Source: an uncultured Chloroflexus sp. (GTDB lineage Bacteria > Chloroflexota > Chloroflexia > Chloroflexales > Chloroflexaceae). Taken from it: 64,000 nucleotides of DNA. Both the position numbers and the translations under genes were made by a program. The notes beneath the pieces are model-generated. The model had not been told where the DNA came from. It did not search any database and worked only from the letters and a program-made list of their open reading frames with translations. The stretch is from positions 50,887-114,886 of the forward strand of contig NZ_CAKZNK010000051.1 of the NCBI RefSeq assembly GCF_937129525.1, given 5' to 3'. Positions 36,168 through 45,680 of the stretch are shown piece after piece; the first letter of the stretch is position 1; each line of letters starts with the position of its first letter.

Positions 36168-36176
36168 TGCTATAAT
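36168..36176 (+). promoter_or_regulatory. Extended -10 promoter of the Tad operon
   Basis: TGCTATAAT forms a TG-extended -10 element 58 bases before the cpaB start. The -35 region (around 36148-36153) is weak. Confidence 0.5.
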
Positions 36177-36233
36177 GGGCAGGGCAGTGCGCGAAGTTAT
36201 CCGGCTTCGCTCTGAACAGGAAGGTTGCCTTTT

Positions 36234-37295
36234 ATGCAGCGTGGCGCACTACTGTTTATACTGATAATCCTTATCGTTATTATCGGTGGACTCGCCGCTT
36301 TCTTGTTATTGCGAGGCGGGTCAACAGTAACTGAAGTTTCAACCACCCCTGAAGTGCCACCGCCACCGACTGCTGTGCCGCTGGTGAGCGTCGTGCAGGC
36401 GCGGATCGATCTTGATGCAAATACCCTCCTCAATGATCGCAATCTGCTCGATACAATAGAAGTTCCAATCACCGAGTTCGACCAAGCTAACGAATTCAGC
36501 AACGTCAGCGATGTCCTTGGTAAGTTGCTCATCAACCCGGTCGAAGCCGGCCAACCAATCCGGCGCGATAATCTACGTGATGCCGGCCTCGCACAGCGCA
36601 TTCCAACCCCCGAACCCGGGCAGCCAGCCGTGAAGGCATACCCCCTGTTTGTTAACAGCCTCTCAGGTGTGGCCGATCAGGTTGCTGTCAATGATTTTGT
36701 CGATATTGTCGCCACCTTCCAGGTTGATCGCCAGATCATTCGACCTGGCACTATTCAGGTCGTGACTCTCAATGATGTAGATCAGCTTGTGCGTGAATAC
36801 GAATACGCGGAAACCCAGAGTTTCTTTACCACCAAGACTATCATTCAGCGAGCGCAGGTGTTGCAGATTGTTCGTCCGGCAATACCGACGCCGAGTGATG
36901 TCGAGGGAGAAGGTCAAACTACTGCGCCACAATCATCCAGCCTGCCGCAAGTTGACGAAACGGGACAGCCGATCGTTGGTGGACAGGTTGCAGAAGGTGG
37001 GCAGACGAGTAGTCCAAGCACGCTGACCGAGGGCATCTGGGTTGTCGTTCTGGCTTTGACCGATCAAGAGATTGAGTTGCTGGAGTTTGCGTTGCAATCG
37101 CAAGCCCGGATCGTCATGGCATTGCGCGCCTCTGGTGATAATGCAATCGAGGCAACGAGTGGAGTGACGATCGACCTGTTGGTGCGCGAGTTTGGTCTGC
37201 CGCTGCCGCGACCGCTACCGCCGCGAGTTTACGGTGAAAATGAAGTCTTTGTGCCAGAACCGACGCCAACTCCGTTGACATTACCTATTCCATGA
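36234..37295 (+). CDS. cpaB: CpaB/RcpC-like Flp pilus assembly protein
   Basis: 353 residues. One N-terminal membrane helix (~6-26) followed by an extracytoplasmic region with the SAF-like domain typical of CpaB (VVQARIDLDANTLLNDRNLLDTIEVP, then VEAGQPIRRDNL). In Tad systems CpaB sits in the envelope and helps stabilise the secretion channel. The ATG at 36234 has AGGAAGG ten bases upstream. The C-terminus is Pro-rich (VPEPTPTPLTLP). First gene of the Tad-type run, 118 bases before cpaE. Divergence from proteobacterial CpaB is considerable, fitting an organism that may lack the outer-membrane secretin. Confidence 0.78.
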   Translation: MQRGALLFILIILIVIIGGLAAFLLLRGGSTVTEVSTTPEVPPPPTAVPLVSVVQARIDLDANTLLNDRNLLDTIEVPITEFDQANEFSNVSDVLGKLLINPVEAGQPIRRDNLRDAGLAQRIPTPEPGQPAVKAYPLFVNSLSGVADQVAVNDFVDIVATFQVDRQIIRPGTIQVVTLNDVDQLVREYEYAETQSFFTTKTIIQRAQVLQIVRPAIPTPSDVEGEGQTTAPQSSSLPQVDETGQPIVGGQVAEGGQTSSPSTLTEGIWVVVLALTDQEIELLEFALQSQARIVMALRASGDNAIEATSGVTIDLLVREFGLPLPRPLPPRVYGENEVFVPEPTPTPLTLPIP

Positions 37296-37413
37296 TCGTC
37301 GTCTCTAAGGTACAATGACACATACAAGATTACTCCTGATGGTATCGGCGCTCAATTGCTCTGCGCGCGTCCGTTGCGAATGACCAGCACTACGCATTCT
37401 GAGGAGCCAAGGC

Positions 37414-38670
37414 ATGAATGAAGGTGAGAAGATTCGAGTCATGATCGTCGATGATGTGGTTGATACGCGCGATCAGCTCGAAAAATTGCTCTTCTTTGAA
37501 AAAGATATTGAGGTGGTTGCCAAGGCGAGCAATGGACGCGAGGCGATTGCTTTCGCTCGTCAGCATCGTCCGCAAGTCATTTTGATGGACATCAACATGC
37601 CTGATATGGATGGGATTGCCGCGACAGAAGCAATTCTCACCCAGGATCCGGGCATTCAAGTCATCATTATGAGCGTTCAGGGCGAGACCGATTACATTCG
37701 GCGGGCAATGCTGGCCGGCGCGCGCGAGTTTTTGATCAAGCCGATCAGTGCCGATGATCTATATCGTTCGATCCGGCATGTTGCCAAACTGGCCGCAATG
37801 CGGCCAGTTGCGCCAGTTGCCGGAGGAGTGGCCGGTGTGGCGGCGACGGCTGGCCAATCCTCGGTGGATGGCCAGATTTTTGCCGTCTTTAGCCCTAAAG
37901 GTGGTGTCGGCGTCTCATCTATTGCCGCCAACCTGGCCGTGGCAATCCGCCAGCAGACGAATAAAAAGGTGGCGCTGGTTGATGGCAATGTCGTCTTTGG
38001 CGATCTGAGCGTGATTCTTAATCTGCGCGCCGATAAGACGATAGTTGATCTTGCCTCACGGATCGAAAATCTCGATCGCGACTTGCTGAATGACGTGATG
38101 GCGACCCATCCCTCTCAGGTAAAGGTGTTGCTGGCGCCTCCTGATCCACAGCGTGGCGAGCTGGTTACTGCCGATCACATTCGCGCTATTCTCGAAGCGT
38201 TGCGGCATGAATATGACTATGTCGTGGTCGATACTCCGGCGTCGTTCCACGATCGGTCGTTGGCAGCCCTCGATCTAGCGCAACGGATCGTTACGCTCAT
38301 CACGCTCGAGATGCACTGTATTCGCAATGTCATCCTCTTTCTTGAAGTCGCTAATCTGCTTGGATATCCGAATGACAAGGTGATGCTGGCGCTCAACAAA
38401 GCAACGAACCGCACAGGTATTCGAGCTGAAGATGTTGAGAAACATCTGCAACGCAAGCTTGCCTTGCAGATTGGTGATGCTGCTCAAGAAATGACCCTCG
38501 CGATTAATCAGGGTGCGCCGCTCGTCTTGTCAAAGCCAAACCATCAGGTGGCGAAAGATATTATGAACCTGGCTCGTGAATTGATCGCAAAATCGAGCGC
38601 AGCTTCGGCGACCGCAACCAAAGAAACAAAATCGCGTGGTTTGCTTGGGAGCTTGATTCCACGTCGCTGA
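37414..38670 (+). CDS. cpaE: CpaE/TadZ-like protein with receiver and MinD/ParA-type ATPase domains
   Basis: 418 residues. Residues ~8-125 form a complete receiver domain: VMIVDDVVDTRDQLEKLL, phospho-acceptor in VILMDINMPDMDG and a Lys in FLIKPISADD. From ~150 a ParA/MinD-like domain has FSPKGGVGVSSIAANLAVAI (deviant Walker A), VDGNVVFGDLS and VVVDTPASF. In Tad systems CpaE/TadZ places the machinery at the pole. An apparently functional receiver, unlike the degenerate one in many CpaE proteins, suggests control by phosphorylation. GAGGAG precedes the ATG. Confidence 0.88.
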   Translation: MNEGEKIRVMIVDDVVDTRDQLEKLLFFEKDIEVVAKASNGREAIAFARQHRPQVILMDINMPDMDGIAATEAILTQDPGIQVIIMSVQGETDYIRRAMLAGAREFLIKPISADDLYRSIRHVAKLAAMRPVAPVAGGVAGVAATAGQSSVDGQIFAVFSPKGGVGVSSIAANLAVAIRQQTNKKVALVDGNVVFGDLSVILNLRADKTIVDLASRIENLDRDLLNDVMATHPSQVKVLLAPPDPQRGELVTADHIRAILEALRHEYDYVVVDTPASFHDRSLAALDLAQRIVTLITLEMHCIRNVILFLEVANLLGYPNDKVMLALNKATNRTGIRAEDVEKHLQRKLALQIGDAAQEMTLAINQGAPLVLSKPNHQVAKDIMNLARELIAKSSAASATATKETKSRGLLGSLIPRR

Positions 38671-38718
38671 GCTACCAATTGATCAACCCAGGTTATACGT
38701 GTCAGGGAGGTGACTGCG

Positions 38719-40113
38719 ATGTCGTTGCTGAAGCGAATTGGTGGCGCTGCGCCAACACCGGTTGAGCCGGCTGTGTCGCGGTCGCCAGCGCGGACTGAAG
38801 CTCCTGCTCGCTTGCCAGGAACGGCAACACCAGGGGCGGAAGATACCTTCCGCGAGTTGCGCGCTCGGGTGCAGGATCGTCTGATTAATGAGCTGAGTTC
38901 ACAACTCGATCCGAATAATCCCGCTAAAGTGCGGAAACAGGTCGAAGAGATCTTTAACTCAATCCTCGATGGTGAAAGTATTGTTCTGTCCCGCGCCGAA
39001 CGTCAGCGCCTGTTTGAGAGCATCGCCGCTGATATTATCGGTTTGGGGCCGATTGAGCCGCTGCTTGCCGACGAGGATGTCAGCGAAATTATGGTCAATG
39101 GCCCGAAACAGGTCTATATTGAGAAAAAGGGCAAATTGATCAAAACGGATATTACCTTTGCCGATGATGAGCACGTTATGCGGATTATCGACCGCATCGT
39201 CGCGCCGCTTGGTCGCCGGGTTGATGAGTCATCGCCCATGGTTGATGCCCGTTTGAAAGATGGTTCGCGCGTAAATGTTGTTATCCGTCCGCTCGCGCTC
39301 AATGGGCCGACCATTACCATTCGCAAGTTTCGCAAAGATAAGCTGACAGTGCAGGATCTCGTGCGCTTTGGTTCAATGTCGCAGGATATGGCCGATTTTC
39401 TGGCTGCCTGCGTCAAGGCGCGTTTGAATATCGTGGTGGCCGGTGGTACCGGTTCGGGTAAAACAACCCTGCTTAATGTGTTGTCGTCGTTTATTCCTGA
39501 AGACGAGCGCATCATTACGGTTGAGAATGCCGCCGAATTGCAGTTGCGTCAGGATCACGTGGTAACGCTTGAGTCGCGGCCTCCAAACGTGGAAGGGAAA
39601 GGTGAGATTACCATTCGTGATCTGGTCATCAACTGCTTGCGTATGCGCCCTGAGCGGATTATTGTCGGCGAGTGCCGTGGCGGTGAAACGCTCGATATGT
39701 TGCAGGCAATGAATACCGGTCACGATGGCTCGATGACGACAATTCACGCAAACACGCCGCGCGATGCAGTGAGCCGTATCGAAACAATGTGCTTGATGGC
39801 CGGTATGGATCTGCCAGCGCGCGCGATTCGTGAACAGATTGCCTCAGCTATTCATGTCTTTGTTCAACAGTCACGACTTAAAGACGGATCGCGCAAAGTG
39901 ACGCAGATCACTGAAGTATCCGGTATGGAAGGCGACGTGGTCGTGTTGCAAGACATCTTTGTGTTTGAACAGACCGGGATTGATGAGAAGGGCAAGATCG
40001 TCGGTCAGTTGCGGCCTACCGGCGTGCGACCACGATTCCTTGAGAAGTTTGAGGCGCAGAATATCTTCCTGCCGCCAACCATCTTCGGTTCGTCGGAGCG
40101 TTTTAGCTTCTAA
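38719..40113 (+). CDS. cpaF: CpaF/TadA-type secretion ATPase
   Basis: 464 residues. Hexameric ATPase that powers pilin assembly. N-terminal helical region with [22 protein letters not shown], then [27 protein letters not shown], Walker [14 protein letters not shown], Asp box [14 protein letters not shown], Walker [30 protein letters not shown] and His box TTIHANTP. This is the CpaF branch of type II/IV secretion ATPases. The ATG at 38719 follows GGGAGG; an in-frame GTG at 38710 lies inside that site. Between cpaE and tadB in the expected Tad order. Confidence 0.95.
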   Translation: MSLLKRIGGAAPTPVEPAVSRSPARTEAPARLPGTATPGAEDTFRELRARVQDRLINELSSQLDPNNPAKVRKQVEEIFNSILDGESIVLSRAERQRLFESIAADIIGLGPIEPLLADEDVSEIMVNGPKQVYIEKKGKLIKTDITFADDEHVMRIIDRIVAPLGRRVDESSPMVDARLKDGSRVNVVIRPLALNGPTITIRKFRKDKLTVQDLVRFGSMSQDMADFLAACVKARLNIVVAGGTGSGKTTLLNVLSSFIPEDERIITVENAAELQLRQDHVVTLESRPPNVEGKGEITIRDLVINCLRMRPERIIVGECRGGETLDMLQAMNTGHDGSMTTIHANTPRDAVSRIETMCLMAGMDLPARAIREQIASAIHVFVQQSRLKDGSRKVTQITEVSGMEGDVVVLQDIFVFEQTGIDEKGKIVGQLRPTGVRPRFLEKFEAQNIFLPPTIFGSSERFSF

Positions 40114-40154
40114 CCATCCCGACGATTGCCTCGATAGAGGGAGGCGTTACTGTT

Positions 40155-41153
40155 ATGGATGCTTTGTTCTCGCCGGAGTCGATGCCGCTGACGTTGGGAT
40201 TGTTAGGTGTGCTCCTCGTGCTTCTGGTGGCTGTTGCAGTGGCGTTGATGCGCCAATCGGCTACAGTCGATGTATCGCAGCGGCTTGAGATGCATGTTGG
40301 CGCAAAAGCGCAGGAGCGACCAAATGAGCCGATTGCGCGCCGGGCAATCGAGCGTATCGACTCAGTTGTCGCCCGAAGCAAGCAGGGTAGTTCGATCAAG
40401 AATGAGCTGGCGCGCGCTGATTTGAAGCTGACCGTAGCTGAGTTTTGGGGTATCAAGATTGGCGCAGCCCTGCTCGGTGTGGTGTTTGGCATGATCCTTG
40501 GTCGGGCTAGCCCGCTGGCTCAAATCGCTTCGGCCATCGTTGGCGCCATCGTCTTTTCATTTATCCCGAACATCTATGTCAGCCTCCGCGCCAAACAGCG
40601 CGTGAAGGCATTCAACAATCAGTTGGGCGATGTCATTACAATGATGGCCAATGCGCTGCGCGGTGGTTACAGCTTCTTGCAGACACTTGATATGGTGTCG
40701 CGCGAAGCGCCCGAACCCTCTGCAAGCGAGTTTCGTCGCGTTGTGCAGGAAGTCGGTCTCGGTCGCTCAACTGAAGAGGCCCTGCAAAACCTGCTGCGCC
40801 GTGTGCCCTCTGATGACCTCGATCTCTTGATCACGGCGGTCAGTATCCAGATGGAAGTCGGTGGTAATCTTGCCCAGGTGCTCGATACGATCGGTCATAC
40901 TATCCGCGAACGGGTGCGAATCAAGGGTGAGATTTCAACCCTAACCGCTCAGGGTCGTATCTCGTCCTGGATCATTACCGGATTGCCTATCGGTCTGGCA
41001 ATGTTTATTACGGTGGTGAATCCTGACTATATGGCGCCTCTCTTTACCTTTGGTTTTCCACCAGAGGCATGGTGTTGTATGCCGGTCACTTCGCTCTTTA
41101 TGATTGCTCTCGGCTATTTTGCGATCCAGAAGATTATTGATATCGAAGTGTGA
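40155..41153 (+). CDS. tadB: Tad pilus assembly membrane protein TadB
   Basis: 332 residues, T2SS-F domain protein in the inner membrane. An N-terminal helix (~11-31), a pair of helices (~98-140) and C-terminal helices (~270-290, ~300-325) frame the cytoplasmic domain with NQLGDVITMMANALRGGYSFLQTLDMVSREAPEPSASEF, typical of TadB, and VEVGLGRSTEEALQNL. It interacts with CpaF and TadC as the assembly platform. Preceded by GGGAGG and followed 9 bases later by tadC. Confidence 0.92.
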   Translation: MDALFSPESMPLTLGLLGVLLVLLVAVAVALMRQSATVDVSQRLEMHVGAKAQERPNEPIARRAIERIDSVVARSKQGSSIKNELARADLKLTVAEFWGIKIGAALLGVVFGMILGRASPLAQIASAIVGAIVFSFIPNIYVSLRAKQRVKAFNNQLGDVITMMANALRGGYSFLQTLDMVSREAPEPSASEFRRVVQEVGLGRSTEEALQNLLRRVPSDDLDLLITAVSIQMEVGGNLAQVLDTIGHTIRERVRIKGEISTLTAQGRISSWIITGLPIGLAMFITVVNPDYMAPLFTFGFPPEAWCCMPVTSLFMIALGYFAIQKIIDIEV

Positions 41154-41161
41154 GGTGAGTC

Positions 41162-42094
41162 ATGGCAGACCCTCTGATTATAGGTGTTGCTGGCTTGCTC
41201 GTCGTTGGCCTCGTGATAATCTTCTTTTTCGTCAGGCAGATGAACCGGTCGCGCGCTATCAGTGAACGTCTTGAGCAGTATACTGATGTTTCGTTGTCAT
41301 TGGAAGAACTGGAGTTGCAGCAGCCATTTCGTGAGCGAGTCTTGAAACCGTTGTTTCGCTCGCTATTGAATTCGCTGGGTCGGTTTGGGCTGAAGCAAAA
41401 TCAAGAACGATTGCGGATAAATCTGCAACTCGCTGGTAATCCAGGCAATTTGTCACCAAATATGTTCATCGGCCTGCGCATGGTTCTGGCAATCGTGTTA
41501 ATGATCGCTACCACTTTGCTGACCATTAGTAGTATGCCGCTCATGCAGGCATTGAGCGGAATCCTGATCGCGGCGATGATCGGCTATATCTTGCCCGGTA
41601 TCTGGCTGGATCGCAAAATCAAAGAGCGGAAGAAGAATATTCTGAAAGCTCTTCCCGATGCGCTTGATCTGCTTTGTATCAGCGTCGAAGCCGGTCTGGC
41701 TTTCGATCTGGCGCTGCAGCGCGTTGCGCAGAAATGGGACAATGAGCTGTCGCGCGAGTTTCGACGAGTGTTGCAGGATATTCGGCTCGGTCGCACTCGT
41801 CGTGAGGCACTGCGCGATCTGGTGACACGCACCGGCGTTGATGATGTGCAAACCTTCGTCTCAGCAGTGATTCAGGCCGATCAATTGGGTGTTTCGATGT
41901 CGAAGATTCTGCGCATTCAGTCGGATCAGTTGCGCACGCGCCGTCGCCAGCGCGCTGAAGAAGCTGCCCAGAAGGCGCCGGTTAAGATGCTCATTCCGAT
42001 GGTCTTTCTCATCTTTCCTGCTCTGTTTGTGGTCATCCTTGGCCCGGCGGTGCCACGCATTATGACGGCATTGGGAGTTATGAGTGGTGAATGA
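41162..42094 (+). CDS. tadC: Tad pilus assembly membrane protein TadC
   Basis: 310 residues. Second T2SS-F protein of the platform. Membrane helices at ~5-24, ~105-145 and ~280-305; central cytoplasmic block ALPDALDLLCISVEAGLAFDLALQRVAQKWDNELSREF is diagnostic of TadC. A second motif, RLGRTRREALRDLVTRTGVDDVQTFVSAVIQADQLGVSMSKIL, follows. It forms a pair with TadB. The stop codon is followed immediately by the ATG of the DUF192 gene. Confidence 0.92.
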   Translation: MADPLIIGVAGLLVVGLVIIFFFVRQMNRSRAISERLEQYTDVSLSLEELELQQPFRERVLKPLFRSLLNSLGRFGLKQNQERLRINLQLAGNPGNLSPNMFIGLRMVLAIVLMIATTLLTISSMPLMQALSGILIAAMIGYILPGIWLDRKIKERKKNILKALPDALDLLCISVEAGLAFDLALQRVAQKWDNELSREFRRVLQDIRLGRTRREALRDLVTRTGVDDVQTFVSAVIQADQLGVSMSKILRIQSDQLRTRRRQRAEEAAQKAPVKMLIPMVFLIFPALFVVILGPAVPRIMTALGVMSGE

Positions 42095-42457
42095 ATGGCG
42101 ACGGTGAAAGTGGTGAATCAGACCCGGCGCGTTACCCTTGCCGAACAGTGTGAGGTGGCGCGTTCGTTTTTGGCTCGTGGTCGTGGTTTGTTGGGGCGCG
42201 CGACATTGCCAGACGGCAGTGGATTGTTGATCGAGCCATGCAGTAGCGTTCATATGCTGTTTATGCACTTCCCCATTGATGTCATCTTTGTTGATCGGCA
42301 AGGACAGGTTGTCGCGCTCTATCCCTCGCTGCCGCCATGGCGCCTCTACGCTGGCCATCGCCGCGCGCGCTATGCGCTCGAGTTACCCGTCGGTGTCATT
42401 GCTGCTTCCTCAACGGCAGTTGGCGATCAGATCGCAGTTTTGCCGGCACAGTCGTGA
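42095..42457 (+). CDS. DUF192 family protein
   Basis: 120 residues. DUF192 core: ARSFLARGRGLLGRATLPDGSGLLIEPCSSVHMLFMHFPIDVIFVDRQGQVVAL, ending in YALELPVGVI. Known members are small, beta-rich and often exported; this copy lacks a signal peptide. Its ATG follows the tadC stop with no gap, so it is part of the Tad transcript, a linkage I believe occurs in related genomes. Biochemical function is not established. Confidence 0.85.
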   Translation: MATVKVVNQTRRVTLAEQCEVARSFLARGRGLLGRATLPDGSGLLIEPCSSVHMLFMHFPIDVIFVDRQGQVVALYPSLPPWRLYAGHRRARYALELPVGVIAASSTAVGDQIAVLPAQS

Positions 42458-42620
42458 TCAGCTTGCGCTGCATACAGCGTGACTGTCCATGTTGCAGTGC
42501 CCAGCCCAAAGCCACGATAAGAGAGATGGTGTCTGAGTGGTGGTTTGACGCCAGTTGCACGCTCTCAACGATTTGATGGTGGCGAACGTGATCCTGAAGG
42601 GCAATCTCAACCGGTGATGT
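42450..42620 (-). pseudogene. Possible remnant of an enolase-superfamily epimerase
   Basis: On the minus strand, reading from about 42620, one frame gives HRLRLPFRITFATIK and, after a frame change, IVESVQLA followed by a short Gly/Trp-containing block. This resembles the N-terminal capping domain of dipeptide epimerases and related enolase-superfamily enzymes (L-P-F-R-I-x-x-x-x-x, V-E-S-V-x-L, G-x-G-x-A). At least two frameshifts and the lack of any barrel domain mean it is not a functional gene. Recognition rests on short motifs only. Confidence 0.35.
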
Positions 42621-42674
42621 GACAATAGCCTGGCTTCTTTCACCTGTGAGTAGTTTCAACAGTCTGTCTCAGTT

Positions 42675-44654
42675 ATGAATCATGCCCAATCGCCTATACG
42701 CTGGCTGGCGCCGATGCTCGGCGTCGTTTTTGTTGCTCTCTACCTGCTGACACTAACTGAAGTGCATACTTACGATGCGCTCTCGTATATTCTCGATGTC
42801 GATCGCAAACCCTGGCCCGAATTGTTTCATCCCCACCATTTACTCTACGGCCCTTTAGGAGCGTTGATCAGGTCACTGGTATCAGCATTCGGCTGGCAGG
42901 GGAGCGCTGCAATCTGGTTGCAGGCGGCTAATGCCCTGGCCGGCGCAGGGGGTGTTGCGCTGCTCTTTCTGCTCTGTCGCGCGTTGACCGGCGCTTCAGT
43001 AGCATCGCTAGCGGCAACGTTGAGCGTTGGTTTGAGCTACGCTTACTGGTACTACGCGGTTGAGGTAGAGGTCTATACCCTGGCCGCCGTGGCATTGATG
43101 GTTTCGTTGTGGCTGCTGGCAACGATGGCACGCTCACCAACCTGGCCGACGGCAGGCTGGCTTGGGCTGGCGCAGGGGATCGCTGTGCTGGGGCATCAGA
43201 CCAATGTCTTGTTGACCATACCGGCTCTCGTCACCATCGGGCTGGCAGCAAACGATCAGCGCAGCCGTTTCCAATTGGCAACGGCCTATCTCTTACCGCT
43301 GGCAGCAGTGGTTGGCGGCGCGTATTTGTGGGTAGCCTTCGGCGTGAGTGGCATGCGAAGCTGGGCCGAGGTGTGGGTGTGGCTGACCGGCTATGCCCGC
43401 ACCGGTTTTTGGGGTGGGAGCATTGACGGAGCGAAGCTGGCCAGATTGGGCAAGGGCTGGAGCGAGACGCTGGCGCCGGTTGGCGGTAGCATTATCGGCA
43501 TTGTCGCGCTGGTGTTGCTTGTGACCGGCTGGCGAGGTCTGCTACGTCTGCCTCGTCCATTGCTGGCCGGACTGCTGAGCTGGTTAATCGGGTATGGTCT
43601 CTTTTTCCTCTGGTGGGAGCCGGACAACATCGAGTTCTGGATTGCAAGTCTACCGCCGCTGGCAGTGTTACTGAGCGCAGCGCTGGCCTCACATCCGCTT
43701 GACCGCTTGCGCGCCGGCTTGTCCGGCTATATCGGTTTGGCGCCGGCGCTGGCGCTGCTTGCTATCAATTTGCCGGCCATTGGCGAGCGTGGCGACGCTG
43801 GCCGTGACTTGCAGCGCCGGATCGCAGCGGCACTGGTTGCCGCCAGTCAGCCAGGTGATCTAATCATCGTGCCTGATGGCATCCTGGAACTCTACCTGCC
43901 TCACTATTGGAAGCATGATACGGTGTATGGCCTCAATCAGGCTATGGTAGCCAGCGCCGGTGATTGGTCGGCAGCCTGTGCGCTCTTGCGCCAACGGATC
44001 GATACAGCGCTAGCCAGTGGTTACGCAGTGCTGCTAGCTGATGAAGCGCAACGACCAGCGCCTGCGCCGCCTGACCAGCCGCCAACCCCGGCTGAACGGT
44101 TTGGCTTGACCGCCGAGACGGTTGCGGCATGTTACGCGCCGGCGCAGCCGATGTTGCGTCCACTGGAGCTTCCGCCCAATCTGCCTTCCTATCAGATGAT
44201 CCCACGCGCTAACGAATTGGCGCGCGCGAGCGGTTGGGATTTTCGCGCTGGCCACTGGGGGTGGCGAACGGTTGGGGTGGTGTCTGAAGCCGTAACGGCT
44301 GCCGGCTGGCAATTGACTCCGGCGCTTGATCCGGCGCTGATCAGTCCGCCGTTGCTGTTCTCATTAGCAGAAGTGACAGCCATCGAATTGCGTTTGATGG
44401 CCACCACTGGCGCGCGTGATGCGCAACTCTTCTTTCTCGATCCGTCCGGTCAGGCCAGTGAAGAGCGCTCATTGCGTTTCACCCTCACTTCCACCGATGC
44501 AATGACGACCTATCGCCTGGAGCTGGCCGAGTTGGCCAAACAATTCGATCTGGTTGGTGGTTTGCGCTTCGATCCGGTCGGGGCAGGTGATGGCGGTATC
44601 GTAGTGGTCGAATCGATTCGACTGGTCGGATGGCGTACTGCGCCTGATGAGTGA
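42675..44654 (+). CDS. Polytopic glycosyltransferase-like membrane protein (PMT/ArnT type)
   Basis: 659 residues with about 10-11 hydrophobic helices in the first ~380 residues and a large soluble C-terminal domain. The opening TEVHTYDALSYILDVDR has the early Asp typical of lipid-linked-sugar transferases of the GT-C fold, followed by HPHHLLYGPLG and YWYYAVEVEVYTLAAV. The soluble part contains Pro-rich loops (PAPAPPDQPPTPAE) and a beta-sandwich-like end (~540-655). It would act at the outer face of the membrane, transferring sugar from polyprenyl phosphate to a protein or polymer. Ribosome site is weak. Substrate unknown. Confidence 0.7.
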   Translation: MNHAQSPIRWLAPMLGVVFVALYLLTLTEVHTYDALSYILDVDRKPWPELFHPHHLLYGPLGALIRSLVSAFGWQGSAAIWLQAANALAGAGGVALLFLLCRALTGASVASLAATLSVGLSYAYWYYAVEVEVYTLAAVALMVSLWLLATMARSPTWPTAGWLGLAQGIAVLGHQTNVLLTIPALVTIGLAANDQRSRFQLATAYLLPLAAVVGGAYLWVAFGVSGMRSWAEVWVWLTGYARTGFWGGSIDGAKLARLGKGWSETLAPVGGSIIGIVALVLLVTGWRGLLRLPRPLLAGLLSWLIGYGLFFLWWEPDNIEFWIASLPPLAVLLSAALASHPLDRLRAGLSGYIGLAPALALLAINLPAIGERGDAGRDLQRRIAAALVAASQPGDLIIVPDGILELYLPHYWKHDTVYGLNQAMVASAGDWSAACALLRQRIDTALASGYAVLLADEAQRPAPAPPDQPPTPAERFGLTAETVAACYAPAQPMLRPLELPPNLPSYQMIPRANELARASGWDFRAGHWGWRTVGVVSEAVTAAGWQLTPALDPALISPPLLFSLAEVTAIELRLMATTGARDAQLFFLDPSGQASEERSLRFTLTSTDAMTTYRLELAELAKQFDLVGGLRFDPVGAGDGGIVVVESIRLVGWRTAPDE

Positions 44655-44723
44655 GCAGGCACATCGGCTTTTACCGCGACATTCATCGGGTAGCGATGAA
44701 CGAATACCTTACAGCCGCATCAT

Positions 44724-45680
44724 TCAGCTTTCGCGGCCACTTAACAGCAGATAGGCGAACAGGAGCGCACCGGAACCGAGTGAAACGAACAACTTGAGCG
44801 CGAACGGCAAGCTGGTCGGCGAAATGAAGGCTTCGATGAGACCGGCGACAACCAGGATCAGGGCGCAACCGATGAGCAACACTACAGCGCGGCGCGCTGC
44901 TACAACCAGGGCGCTGCGCCGGCTAAGCGTGCCAGGCCGCAAAATAGCCCATCCGAGCTGCAAACCTGCCCCGCCGGCAATGAAGATAGCGCTCAGTTCG
45001 AGCGTAGCGTGACTGGTCACGAAACCCCACAGATTGTCAGCGAAGCCGAAGTGCTGCGCAATCCCGGCCACTGTTCCCAGCAACAGGCCATTAAAGACCA
45101 GAATGTAAAGGGTATAGATGCCGAGCGTGACTCCGCCGGCAAAGGCTCTAATTGCGACATTGATGTTGTTGGTCATGATCTCGGTCGAAGCTGCGGCTGG
45201 CCCTTCGTTGATGCGCAGCCACCACTCTTCACCGGCGCGAATCTGGTCGGTAACGAAATCAATACCGGGAACCAAAACTTCACCTAATGCCGGATCGCTC
45301 AACCCGGCGACAAAAGCGGCCAGCGCCGGCAACAGAAAGACCAGCGCCGCCGTCAGGGTCATCGGCCAGGTAGCGCGAAACGCGCGTGGCAAAGTAGCGC
45401 GAAAGAAGGTGGCAACCGGGTTGGACTCGCTGGCGCTGTAGCGATAGATCACGCCGTGGGCGCGCGCGACAAGCTGGTTGAGATAGGCTGTCAGTTTGTG
45501 ATCGGGATAATCACGACGGGCAATAGCCAGATCGGTGCAGGCCTGGCGGTACAACTGACCGAGTTCACGCAGTTCGGCGGCAGAAATACGACCGATCCCA
45601 CCGGCAGCGCGCGCAATCAGCTCTTCAAGCCGACTCCAGGCTGCGCGGCGTTGAGAAATATGGCGATCGGGAGTATTCAT
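44724..45680 (-). CDS. SpoIIM-like (stage II sporulation protein M family) membrane protein
   Basis: 318 residues. N-terminal soluble helical part (WSRLEELIARAAGGIGRISAAELRELGQLYRQACTDLAIAR, a characteristic block) and then six or so membrane helices, with FATSHATLELSAIFIAGGAGL-type motif (here FVTSHATLELSAIFIAGGAGL). The family is broad and most members are not involved in sporulation; no other sporulation gene is present. Its ATG overlaps the kinase stop by 4 bases (ATGA), so it is the last gene of the prenyl-lipid operon. The TTG/GTG-extended frame is not used. Role unknown; RDD-type transporter partners are often its neighbours elsewhere. Confidence 0.8.
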   Translation of the reverse strand: MNTPDRHISQRRAAWSRLEELIARAAGGIGRISAAELRELGQLYRQACTDLAIARRDYPDHKLTAYLNQLVARAHGVIYRYSASESNPVATFFRATLPRAFRATWPMTLTAALVFLLPALAAFVAGLSDPALGEVLVPGIDFVTDQIRAGEEWWLRINEGPAAASTEIMTNNINVAIRAFAGGVTLGIYTLYILVFNGLLLGTVAGIAQHFGFADNLWGFVTSHATLELSAIFIAGGAGLQLGWAILRPGTLSRRSALVVAARRAVVLLIGCALILVVAGLIEAFISPTSLPFALKLFVSLGSGALLFAYLLLSGRES

